Positions 12,108 to 22,630 of a stretch of 64,000 nucleotides of DNA are shown in pieces. This DNA is from Ascochyta rabiei (Eukaryota; Ascomycota; Dothideomycetes; Pleosporales; Didymellaceae). The translations under genes were made by a program, and so were the position numbers. Every line of letters begins with the position of its first letter. Positions within the stretch are counted from its first letter, which is position 1. The stretch covers positions 1-64,000 of the forward strand of contig NC_082424.1 of NCBI RefSeq assembly GCF_004011695.2. Direction: 5' to 3'. Below the pieces are notes generated by a model. It was given only the letters and a program-made list of their open reading frames with translations. It was not told the origin of the DNA and searched no databases.

Positions 12108-12426
12108 ATGTTACCTGCGCTTAACTCTGAACATTGTGCTACATACCTTATCGATACTGCCCTACAACATTGCGAACATCAATATTGAAATATCTACTAT
12201 ATTCCACTCACGTACCGTATGCTCGATTCTTCTAGAAATTCAACATACAATTGGGACGCACTTTGTACACGTTCCGCAATCGTTGCAGCAATATTTGACT
12301 TCAGGAACAGCGAACAAATTCACGCTGAAAAAGCGAACAAATACAGTCGAGTGTCTGTGCTCACGCTAAAATTTACATAGGCAAAGCGAACAAATACACT
12401 GTCTTTGTTCGTATAATCACTGGGAG
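12108..12426. other. Intergenic region ending the first telomeric unit
   Basis: No gene is visible. The motif AGCGAACAAAT occurs three times, at about 12309, 12332 and 12385. The region ends abruptly at the G-free tract that starts the second unit. Confidence 0.6.
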
Positions 12427-12626
12427 TCTCTCTTTTCTAATACTTTAAATTTTACTCTTCTACTTTTTTTCAAACTCCTACTCTCTTCTCATATTAAAAC
12501 CCTAACTAATAATACTATTACTTTCTCATCTCTTAATTTTCTTTTATACTATTTTTTTTTTATTTCTATCTTCCCCTACTTATAAACAACTCTTAACTCT
12601 ATTTCTTTTTACTTAACTACTACTAT
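12427..12626. repeat. Internal G-free tract (second copy, shortened)
   Basis: The last G before this tract is at 12426 and the next at 12627, giving 200 nt with no G on the + strand. Words at 12440-12530 (ACTTTAAATTTTACTCTTCT and a following AAAACCCTAACTA) match the telomere-proximal tract near 2220-2310. It marks where a second subtelomeric unit begins. Confidence 0.8.
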
Positions 12627-14340
12627 GCTTTTTTCTTCTTTGTTTTCTTTTTCCTCACTACTATTACTACGCCACCGTCTTTTTCTCTCTCTTCTGTTCC
12701 GCTCCGCGGTCTTAACCACCTTCCCTCCTTTACTCTCTTCTGTTCCGCTCCGCGGTCTTAACCACCTTCCCTCCTTCACTCTTAACTGCTCCGCTCTGGG
12801 GGCACATCCACGGGCCCCTCCGCCCACCCCTCTTTCTCCCTTACCCTCTTCTCCTCAACTACTATTTCCTTTCTCCTTCTTTTACTTTCAACTTAATACT
12901 TACCTTTCCTATCATTAACTTTCCCTTTCCTCCTCTCTGCTTTCTTGTGACACCTGACGGGCCTACTATCTACCCCCCTCTTGCGCGTCACGGTCTTTTT
13001 GGTTTACGGGCGCGTCTCCCTACCGCTCAATATGCCCTGTGCACTCTCGGACGGGTTTCCGTTATACCCTCTACTGGTTGCCGGCCTGCAAATGCGGGTA
13101 ACCCTAACCCTAACCTTGACCTGTGTCTGGTCCCAAACCCAACTTCACTTATCTGACGTCTTTGTTACGCTTACTCTCTTGTGACGCCTTACGGGCCCCC
13201 TACTGGTTCTTCTCCCCTAAACGCTGTCTTAATCATTTCCACGGCTTAATGCTGTGCTCTTCTGCTTTTGACAACTGATCTGCTTGCTCTGTTAACCTTC
13301 TTGCGGGTTACGGGGCCTTTTACGGGCTGTTTGCTGTCGTCTCTTACTGGTCATGGGTCATGCTCTGTAACTGCCCGCCTTCCCTCCCTCTCCACCCTTT
13401 CGCCTTTCTCCAACGGTCTCGACCACGCTTCCGTTGACGCTTGCTGCACTCTCGGACGGACAGGTATCTGCTACACCCCTGTTACGCGTCACTAACGCAC
13501 TGGTTACGGGGGCCTCTTCACGGGTTACGGACCTCTCTACGGGCTTGGGGGCACCTCTACGGGTTGTACGCCTTGCTGTCGGCCTCTTCTTGCTCTGTGC
13601 TATTGTCAACTACTTCGCTCGGCGTCCTTGTAATACATTATCACGGCTTACCTCTCTACTGCTTTTGGCTATGTTGACCTCTCGATGATACCTCATCATG
13701 GCTTCGTCGCCTACCTCTTCTCTTTTCTCAACTGCTGCGCTTCTTGTGCCTCCCTACGGGCCTTCCGCCACCCTTCTACTTCACTGCTGCGCTCGGCTTC
13801 TTTGTGACACCTTACGGGCCCACCTCCTACCCTCTTCTCCCTTCTTCTCGACAACCCTCTCTTAAAACACCCACGGGCCCACCGCCTACCCCTTCTTCTA
13901 CCCTCTTCTCTCCCTCATCCTTTGCTTGTGATACTTTATCACGGCCCTACCCACCTCCCCTCTTTCTCCTTTACCCTCTACCCGCCCTGCCCAACGGCTT
14001 TGTGACGCCTTGCGGGCCTACCGTTCACCCTTCTCTTACGCACTACGGCATCTACGGGCTCAGGAATGCCTTTCTGGCTGCGGCACCACAATCGGGTTTG
14101 CTAAACTTCCCCTAACTACTGTTCTATCTTGTGACAATACTCTCTAAACGCCCAAAACACCTTTTTAAATGCCTCCTCCTCTCTACATCTTACTTTTCCC
14201 TAATTTTCGTTGTCTTGATCCTGCGCTTTCTTTTTAATACAAACGGCTGCTTTAGGTTAGGGACTTACTTGCTTTTAGGTGCTCTTCCTAGTTTATGGGC
14301 TCTTTCTAGGCTGTGCGCTGTTCTTAAATAATCAGCTCTT
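12627..14340. repeat. Subtelomeric repeat block, copy 2
   Basis: This block has the same GTGACACCTGACGGGCC-type motifs and C/T-rich filler as 3688-4660, with the closest match at 14037-14165. A double CTCTTCTGTTCCGCTCCGCG repeat lies at 12690-12760. A short ACCCTAACCCTAACC telomere-like run occurs near 13100. No supported gene. Confidence 0.75.
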
Positions 14341-15450
14341 ACTAATTTGGGGCTACTAATGTGGACTCCCTGGGTTTGGGCAGGGGACCACTTTTGGGCC
14401 ACTTGGGTTGGGGGTCTACTTTCGGACCACCTGGGGTGGATACTACTTTTGGACTACTTAGGGTGGCACACTACTTGGCGCGCTACTTAGGGAACTACGT
14501 GCAAACCACTTAGGTTAGGGGACTACTAGGGTGGTTACTGGCAGAACTACTGGGAAACTACTTAGGTTGGACGTGCCACTTGGGTGGGGCAACCACTTAG
14601 GTTAACGCACTACTTGTGGAACCACTTAGGGAACCACTTGTGGACCCACTCGGGCTGGGGGACCACTAGGAAACCACTTGGGTTGGCGGACCACTTTAGG
14701 AACCACATTGGGATACTACTTGGGTTGATGCTTACTGCGCAGGTTAATGCTTACTACGCAGGTTAATGCTGACTATGTAGGTTGGTGCTGACTACGTGGG
14801 TTGGGGGATCCGCATGGGTTGGGGGGCTCTACTCAGGTTGGGGGACTTTACTTGGGTTAGGGGACTTTACTTAGGTTGGGGGACTTTACTTGGGTCGGGG
14901 GCTCTACTTGGGTCGGGGGCTCTACTTGGGTTGGGGGCTTTACTTGGGTTAGGGGATCTGCATGGGTTAGGGGCTCTGTATGGGTTAGGGGCTCTGCATG
15001 GGTTGGGGGCTCTACTTAGGTTGGGGGACTTTACTTAGGTTGGGGGCTTTACTTGGGTTAGGGGCTCTACTTGGGTTAGGGGGCTCTACTTAGGTTGGGG
15101 GACTTTACTTAGGTTGGGGGACTTTACTTGGGTTGGGGGATCCGCATGGGTTGGGGGCTCTGCATGGGTTGGGGGCTCTACTTGGGTTGTGGGGACTACT
15201 TGGGTTAGGGGACTTTACTTGGGTCGGGGGCTTTACTTGGGTTAGGGGCTCTACTTAGGTTAGGGGGCTCTACTCAGGTTGGGGGACTTTACTTGGGTTA
15301 GGGGACTTTACTTAGGTTAGGGGCTCTACTTGGGTTGGGGGCTTTACTTAGGTTGGGGGATCTGCATGGGTTGGGGGCTCTGCATAGGTTGGGGGCTCTG
15401 CATGGGTTGAGGGCTCTGCATGGGTTGGGGGCTCTACTCGGGTTGTGGGG
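14341..15450. repeat. G-rich minisatellite array, copy 2
   Basis: Longer than copy 1. 14341-14790 carries the degenerate GGGACCACTT form. 14791-15450 is a regular array of about 18-bp units, GGGTTGGGGGCTCTACTT, with GACTTTACTT and GATCCGCAT variants. Many units carry GGGTTAGGGG, close to the telomere repeat. The sequence after it (15450-15540, ending TGTTTTGCACTTTCTGACTT) matches 5285-5385, so array and flank were duplicated together. Confidence 0.85.
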
Positions 15451-15659
15451 ACTACTTTGGTCGGTGGCTCTTCTCTGCGCGTTTCTTTCTACGTCTCTGA
15501 AGTGTCTGTGTTGCTGTTTGGCTGTTTTGCACTTTCTGACTTCTGCATGATACCAACGCGCTACTCAGTCTGCCTCTGTATCTTCAAGACACGCAACGAT
15601 AAATCTGCAGCGTCAAACAACTATAAATAATAAATCGACGTAAACACAATAACCTACAA

Positions 15660-18600
15660 CAATTATTTGGTTGTCTCTTTGTTTGTGCCTTGCGTTGTGG
15701 TGGTTGCGTTAGTTCTGACTTTTGCGTGTTTCTCACGCAAGCCTCAGTCACCACTAGCTGCGCTTTCCTCCTGCAGCAAGCTGCCCGTCCCTTCAACGTA
15801 CGACACGAACGAGACAAACACCCAGCACATCTTGCTGCTCTGTATGCCGCCCTACCATACCGTGCTGCCTATCCACGCAAGCACCTTGTCGAATTCCACC
15901 TCCTCGTTCCGCCTAATCCCCTCTCTCCGCATCTGTGCCCGCACCCAGTCGTTAAACGTGCTTCCCCACGCCGTCCACACGCACATCATCAACGTAAGCA
16001 GCACAGCCTCGAACTGGCAGCCAATCGCCAAGTTTTTCTGCCAGCCACCATCTGGATGGGGCTCGAAGCTGTCGCAAATCGACTGGGGAACACCGCACTG
16101 GAAGCAGCAGCTAAAATTCTCCCAGATTGCTTGCTCCCGGACTATCTTCGTAACGTCCTTTACTCCATCGCGCACCTTATCCGCCTGCAGTCGATTGCAG
16201 TGGGCAAGCCGGTGCTGGCCTGCATCCGCATGTTCCTTCGCCCGGCACCACTGGCAGCACGCCTTCCAAGACTCGAGCATCTCCTCCAGCCTCTGCACCT
16301 CCTGCTGCTCGCGCGACGCCAGCTCCCTCTCCTGCTGGCTCAAGTTCCTGCGCGCCTGCAGCTGGGCGTTGAACTCGGCCCTCTCTGTCTCGTCCTCGTC
16401 GCCCACGGCTGCTTCTACCTCTGCTCCAGCGCTATGCACCCGCAACTGGCACCAGCCGCACGGCTCTTCTCCTGGCTCGCAGCCCTCTCTGGTGTGGTTT
16501 CTGTCCATCTCGCGGTCTATAATGACTCTCATGCAGCCGTCACCCTTAACGAGCTCGCGCACACCCTCCTCTGTGTCTTTGGCCCAGCCGCTAGCGTATT
16601 GCTTGCCTTGCGGGCTGTACGTGGCGCCTCTGATAAAAATGACCTCGCTGGGAAGCCTGCCGCGGCCTGCACGTCCTCCCATCTGCACCACGTCGCGCAT
16701 TTTCTGCGTGTTCCTCGACCCAGCGAACAAGACTGCCCTGACGGTCTCTCTGTCGATCCCTAGCCCCAGCGCGTTCGTCGCCACAAACACGTGCTCTGTC
16801 CCTTCTGTGAGCTGGCGCAAGATCTCCAGCTTCTCCTCCGGCGTGCCCACCTCGCGGTGGTAGCAGACAGCTCCCAACATCGCAGCGTACCCCTGTGCCT
16901 TCTTTCTAGAGTTGGTGTACACCACGATCTGGCCGGGCAGCAGGTACTGTTGCTTCTTCTCCTCTACCAGCTCCGCCAGCATGTTGGCTTCGCTCTTTTC
17001 TTAATAGTTGTACCAGTGCACCTTGTACGCAAGGTTGGGCCGGCTTGTTAGTGCACGAAACCACTCGCACTGCTCCTTTAGCGGCAGCGCCATCAGCCGG
17101 ATGAACTCGCTCTCCTCCGTGGGTTTCAGCGTCGCCGTCAAGCACACGAGCTGCGTTTCCGCCTTAACCAGCTTGCGCAGCTTCAGCACCTTGGTCCGCC
17201 AGCCCTTGACCGAGTCCAGTATGGTGTAGCACTCGTTAATGACGACGCGGTCCAGCCGGCCTATAGATTGCTGCCGGTTAATAAACTGCTCAAATGCTAG
17301 CGTGGCCACGGACTTGGGCACCACCAGCACGATCGAAGCCCACTTGTGCGGCCGCTGGCTGTCCCACAGGACGCAGTCGATCCTAGCGGCTTTGCAGCGA
17401 TCTATCATGTTCTGCTTGAGCGCAACCACAGGGACGACCACGATCGTGACGCCGGTGGAGCACGACGCCGGCAGCATAAATGTCGCGCTTTTGCCTCTGC
17501 CTGTGCCCATGATCACTACTATAGGGCTCTTCTGCTTCATAATGGCCTCTATGGCGGGCTGCTGCACGCTTCTAAACGTGCTGCCCTTCCCCTGCAGCCG
17601 CTTGAGCGCCGCCTGAACGTCCACCCATCCGCATCTGCTTCCAGCGCCGGAACTGTTTCCTCTACCGCCTCCTTTCTAGCTTCAGCAGGCCTGGGTCCCC
17701 TCGCGGGCGGCGTCTTTAATGTCGAGCTGAACTGTAGAAAGCGGTGCCAGGCGATGCTGACCCGCTGGAGTGCCTGTTGCTGCGCCATGATGCTAAAAGG
17801 CGACTTATCTATGGGCCTGCCGTAGATCTGACCAGCAAACTTGGACCTGTGCCCGGATCCAGATTGATCGGGTCGTCTTCCACGTCTTTCTTCTCCCTCG
17901 TTGTCGGCCCAGTTGAGCGCCTTTAGGATGTCCTTGTCTTAAAGGTACTGGCGGAAGGTGGCCTTGGTGTTGTGCCTCCAGATCTGAATGTTGAGCTTGG
18001 TCTAGAGCCAGTGCAGCGTAACGCGCTTGATGGCTCGCTGCACTTGGTCTGTACCCTACCGCTGCGGCTTCTTCACAGCTGCTCGCTTGCGTTTCCCTGC
18101 TGATCCTGTCTGGGTGGCTGCGCTCGTCTTTGTTGCTCCCTTCTCCCCTTCTTCTTCTTCTTCTCTCCAACTCCTCCTCTGTCCTCCTCCTCCTCATCTT
18201 CGTCAACGAGCCGCTGCTTCTTCCTTCGCTGCGGGCCAGCCCACGTCTCCTCTCTAATCGGCTCCCATAGGAAGGCGCTGGGCTCTGGGACGTGGCGCCT
18301 GCTCGATGCGCGCTCCAGCTTCTGCCAGAACGGGAGGACCATCTACAGGTAGTAGAACAGCAGCTCGCCCACTTCGCGCGGCAGGTAGCGGTGAATGACC
18401 TTGGCATTGCTGGTCTGCCTGATGCCTTTGTGGTACATGGTTACGTACACTATTAGCCTGTCCTTAACAAACAGCCTGCAGCTCTCTGTGTTGGGCATGT
18501 TAGTGTGCGTGACCGTCACCAGCTCTGTACTGCGGGCAGGCGCACCACCTGTCATGTGCACAAGCACCAGCAAGTGCTCGCAGAACAGCCGCAGCGCCTT

Positions 18601-18712
18601 TTCGTATCTCTGCACCTGCTTCTCCACCCACGTCACGCCGCTCCCACCAGGCACGAAAGCTTTCACGTCGACAAACGCCTCTCGCAGCTTCTTCTAGGTG
18701 GTAGCTCGAATC
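15660..18712 (-). pseudogene. TLH-B: recombinase-like plus RecQ helicase portion
   Basis: Helicase segments are 17624-17001 and 16982-15852, split by an in-frame TAA near 17001. Walker A reads GTGRGKS. Motif II reads NECY where the family has DECH, so Asp became Asn and His became Tyr, both C:G to T:A type changes that should abolish ATP hydrolysis. Motif VI is QMGGRAGRG. A Cys-rich tail (CCFQCGVPQ) follows. Upstream, 18666-18343 carries GAPARSTELV and YHKGI, and 17805-18060 carries IWRHNT and GHR with Tyr nine residues after the His. A TAG at 18341-18343 interrupts YYL*MVLPF. The zinc finger end is absent. Confidence 0.8.
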
Positions 18713-18859
18713 ACTAATCTCACCTTAACCGCAACGCCACTTATTTTCTATTAACACAGTAGTCTTCTAGCTATACTAAGAGGTGCAAAATGTGCACAGA
18801 GCTGTGCTGCACATTGGTGCTGCATTGCATAAGGAGGTAACGTGGCGCTAGGGTCTAAG

Positions 18860-21800
18860 TCTACTATAACACTTAGTACAGTATCTCCAATTAGAGCCTT
18901 GTATCTAGATTACCCACAACATTAAATCATCGTTAGACTGCTGCTGACGACTTCGTTTCTGGCGAAGCATACTCTTACCCCTCAGGAGTGTATTCAGCTC
19001 TGTTACTTCAACCTCCTGTGCTCGCTTCTGGATAGACCGACTCGAGATAGCTGCCTCACCATACCCAGTGCCAGGCCCATTGCGTGGCGGGAGCGTAACA
19101 CTGCTGAACCCTAGGAATGTATGCCAACTCCTACTTATAGCTCAAAACTTGTTTGTAAGCATACTGCTAAACCCTGGTCCAGCTCTTCTATCACGCGCGT
19201 AACTGATAGCAGCTTGATTCGACGAGTGTGAGGCCTGTAGGTCTATAGCAGCGTTTCCCTTATGTAGACTATAGTCACGTTTGAACTAGAATCCCTCTGG
19301 AAGGTGCCTTCGCGAGATGGAAATAGCTATGTGGCGCCAGATAAGCACCCAGAACCCTGGGCTTAATTCCTTGGCTAGTATATCTCTTATGGTAAGGCCT
19401 AGTTGCGCAGCGTTCCAATGCTGTTCAGAGGGCTGGTTCTTGCTGCTGCCCGGCTCAGGGTTTGCTGCTAGTGTTTTCTTTGTCCCTTTCGTCTGGATTG
19501 CTTCTAGCAAACTTGCTGACTATAGGTAAGAGCCCAGGTATGGAGCGATGAAGTCACCCTGCTGCTTGGCTAGCAGATGCAATGCATGCACAAAAGGAAC
19601 GACCATCCACAAGTACCAGACTAGCACCTCTCTAAGCTCGCGCGGTAGGTACCGCTGAATAATGCTAGCTGTGCTTAACTAAGCGTAGTTCTTGTGGTAG
19701 GAAGTGACAAAGACTACTTGCCTATTCTTAATAAATATGTTTCGAATATCTCTATAAGCAGAGTTTCGCCAACGCAGGAGAAGAAGCTCAGTGGCCCTGG
19801 CTGGCTGTCCACCAGTCATGTGGATCAGCAGGAGCAAGCGTTGTAGAAAGCTGACGGTAAGCTGTAAATACGCCTGCACAGCCTTTAGATTCCAGATCAG
19901 CCGCTCAGTATCAGTGAAAAAGCGCCTCTGGAGACGAGGGCTGTCCTTGATCCTACGCAGCAGAAACTTAGGGTATTTCTAGACGGGGTGATTCTCGTTG
20001 GTAGGGTCGTCTAAAAAGGATTTACTAGGCCTATTCCTATTTGGGTCATCCTAAAGGCTGGAGAGCACAGGCTTAGGGATAAACCTAGCCCAAGTGTCGT
20101 CCTCGCAATCTGGAAGGAGCAGCAGCTCTGCCAGCTGCTCATAGGCAATTCTGGTCTGATCCCAGAGGAACCATTTTAAGTGGTTCATGTTGAGCTGCAC
20201 TCCTTTGTAGCTGATGTTCTGTCCATTATCTGTCCACTCAATAAAGCCAGCAGCAGTAGTGTTGTTTCGCACTACGGCGCCATAGGCTCGCAAGTTAAGG
20301 ATAAGATTGATGGGGGAATCGCTGCCATAAGTCATGAACCAATCTTGCAGCTCTGCAATGTAGTCTGTAGGGTAGGAAGCCCTGCCTGCTTTACACTCGC
20401 AGAGTGCGTGCTGCACAACAAGCAGCTGAGCTAATTTTACTAACCCAGACAGAGGCGATGTAGCTGTGGCCGCTTCTTCAAATCCAGTTCGATCCCTGTT
20501 GATTCTGTTCGCGGCCAAGAACCTAATAACGATGCTGTCTGTGACCTTGCCTTTTATCTTGTGATTAAGCAGGGAGATACAGAGCTGGAGGCACGCTCTT
20601 TGCCACTCGGCGCTTGCAGGTGCTGTAGCTGGCGCTGTGTGGACAGGGATGGTAGCAGCAGGAGGAGGAGATTGGTTCCCGAAAGATTTATCTAATGTGG
20701 CTGAAGATCCGTTACGTAGCTTCTGTTGTTCAGCACAGGAGCTGCTGACGGTTAACAGTACAGAAGACAGCGAGCGCAAAGATCGGAATTCGGAATCAGA
20801 CTGGCTATCTAGGCTATCAGGTCCTCCTGCTCCATCCTGTGCTACTGGATGTTGATAACAGCGTGTCCGGCTGCGCTTGCGCCGCAGTTGTTGCGGAGAA
20901 AGTAGGAGCGGTAATAATGTTGGGGATAATGGAGTGGGATGGGAAGCAGGGCCGACTGCACGATTTTCATTAAGGCTGGCTGAAATTGGGAGCGGTAGTG
21001 GCGGCGATAAGCTATGTAGTAGCGCGGCACTATCAGATGGGGTTTGTGGGTGGCACAGTAGTAGACTAGCTGGCTGATCCTGGGAAGAAGGCGCATTTGT
21101 AGTAGAGATCTGGTGTAGAGCCTGCTGTTAGGCAGTAGTCAGTATATAGTGTAGGTCTGGGCCTTACCGCAGGATGGTGAGGCGGTAAACATAGATAAGT
21201 AGTTTATGCTAGTGGCTCTTGTAGCGTTTGTACGTAGATTCCAGAAGTTTGGTCTGTAGAGGTTTCCTGTATGGTCGCGTCGGTATGAAACTGTTCACTC
21301 AGTAGAGGGCAAAGATGTTGACCTCTTCATCCAGGATTGACTGCCGTGCTTGGTCGATTAACTCATCGAATGCTTGCAGCAAGGCTCTCAGACCAGGCTC
21401 AGAGATGGTCGGCCGAGCAAGTAGACGGCCGACGGCACGCAAGTCCTTTCCCTCTAAATACGCCGGCCAGCCTGTCTTTTTAAGCCATCTGCTCGTGTGA
21501 ACAGGGTACTGGGCATTTGTGCCTAAGGCTACTAGCGTCTGATGTGTGCTGTTGGCGTGTAGCGTATCGAGCTCTGCTTCTAATTGCGCCCAGCTCTTGT
21601 CCTGTGCCGGCTTCGCTGTAGCTTCGGTAGCGACATAGGGCTGGCCCTTGTTAGCGGTCACTCAGAAAAGCTCCGCTCCGACTCTGGTTATTCTCAGACG
21701 CTGACAGGGTACGTTGGCTTCCTAGGGCCGGTCGTGCGTTCCCACGTCGATGGGAGGACGGCCTTACTTGACAGGATTAACCTATCTATGTTTATGGCGG

Positions 21801-22230
21801 CAGTGCTTAGCTATAACAGTGTAACTCTGCTGCAAGGCAGCACACCAGGTACCTGTTTCTGGATCGCAGAAGTTACAGTGCCGGGCGTAGTAGACTGGCA
21901 GGACCGGGAGAGGAGGCGGGTAAGGAGGGCAGGTTGGATAAGGCCATGTCTTTAGATCGTTGGCAGCGACAAGGAAAACTGGCTGGGTAGGTAGGCAAAG
22001 TTCGATCTAGGCGTTGAGAAGCTGCTTTACATCGCGCGCCTGGTAGTTGTGACACTTCAGGGTACTGAAGTAGACAGTAACTGCAGTAAGCGGTACTGCG
22101 ACGAGACAAGTCTTGCACGTAAGAAATGGGTGTGATTAATGCTTAACGTAGACGACTAGGTCCTGGAAGCAGCCAACTCTGTTATACTGAGTAGAGGGTA
22201 CCAGTGTAGTAGCGGAGGCAGGCATGGCGC
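18860..22230 (-). pseudogene. TLH-C: zinc finger and recombinase-like portion, no helicase
   Basis: The 5' part (22230-21660) holds CKTC and CNFC Cys/His clusters with stop codons between them. 21661-21299 carries GWPAYLEGKDLRAVGR, matching WPAYVAVE in TLH-A. 20779-20051 is the middle domain. Then come GQPARATELLLL (near 19800), YHKNY, IWRHIAISI (near 19350) and ASHS with Tyr nine residues after its His (19190-19243). The reading continues weakly to about 18860. No Walker A or DECH motif follows, so the helicase half is missing. Confidence 0.75.
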
Positions 22231-22630
22231 TATCCGTACAAGCAACTTATAGAAGTGTAAGCAAATAAGTGTTATTGTGACTTCGCACCTAGAGTCAGAA
22301 TTATATAGCTTTAGCACAGACTTAAGAAGCACTGTTAAACGTGCAGTAAAGCAAGTAAGATAAGGCTAAAGAAGAGTACATAAATAAGAGCTACATAATT
22401 CAGAGAATTGACTTACTGTTGTTGTCAGTGCAGTGATAAATAAATCAAAAAGGGGTTCGGACCTATTGTTGCGACACGCGCACAGATGTAGAAATTAAAG
22501 TAAGGGTCTGTGAGGGTCTATTCTAATTCTTGTAACAGATAGCAGGCCGATAATCAGATAGGAGTGGTGCACGGATCAATTAATTCAAATAAGGGTCTAT
22601 GTGATTGGTAATAATTGTCAGGCCACAAGT
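22231..22630. other. Intergenic spacer between TLH-C and TLH-D
   Basis: I see no gene. Two loosely similar stretches occur near 22490 and 22590 (AAATAAGGGTCTATG type). The sequence is A/T-richer than the flanking TLH copies. Confidence 0.5.

Noticed and set aside
12609..13688. Open frames in subtelomeric block copy 2.
   Set aside because: Same low-complexity character; no family resemblance and no matching frame in copy 1.
15690..16863. Plus-strand frames of 357 and 398 codons opposite TLH-B.
   Set aside because: They are shadows of the helicase on the minus strand, which carries the Walker A, motif II remnant and GRAGR motifs.
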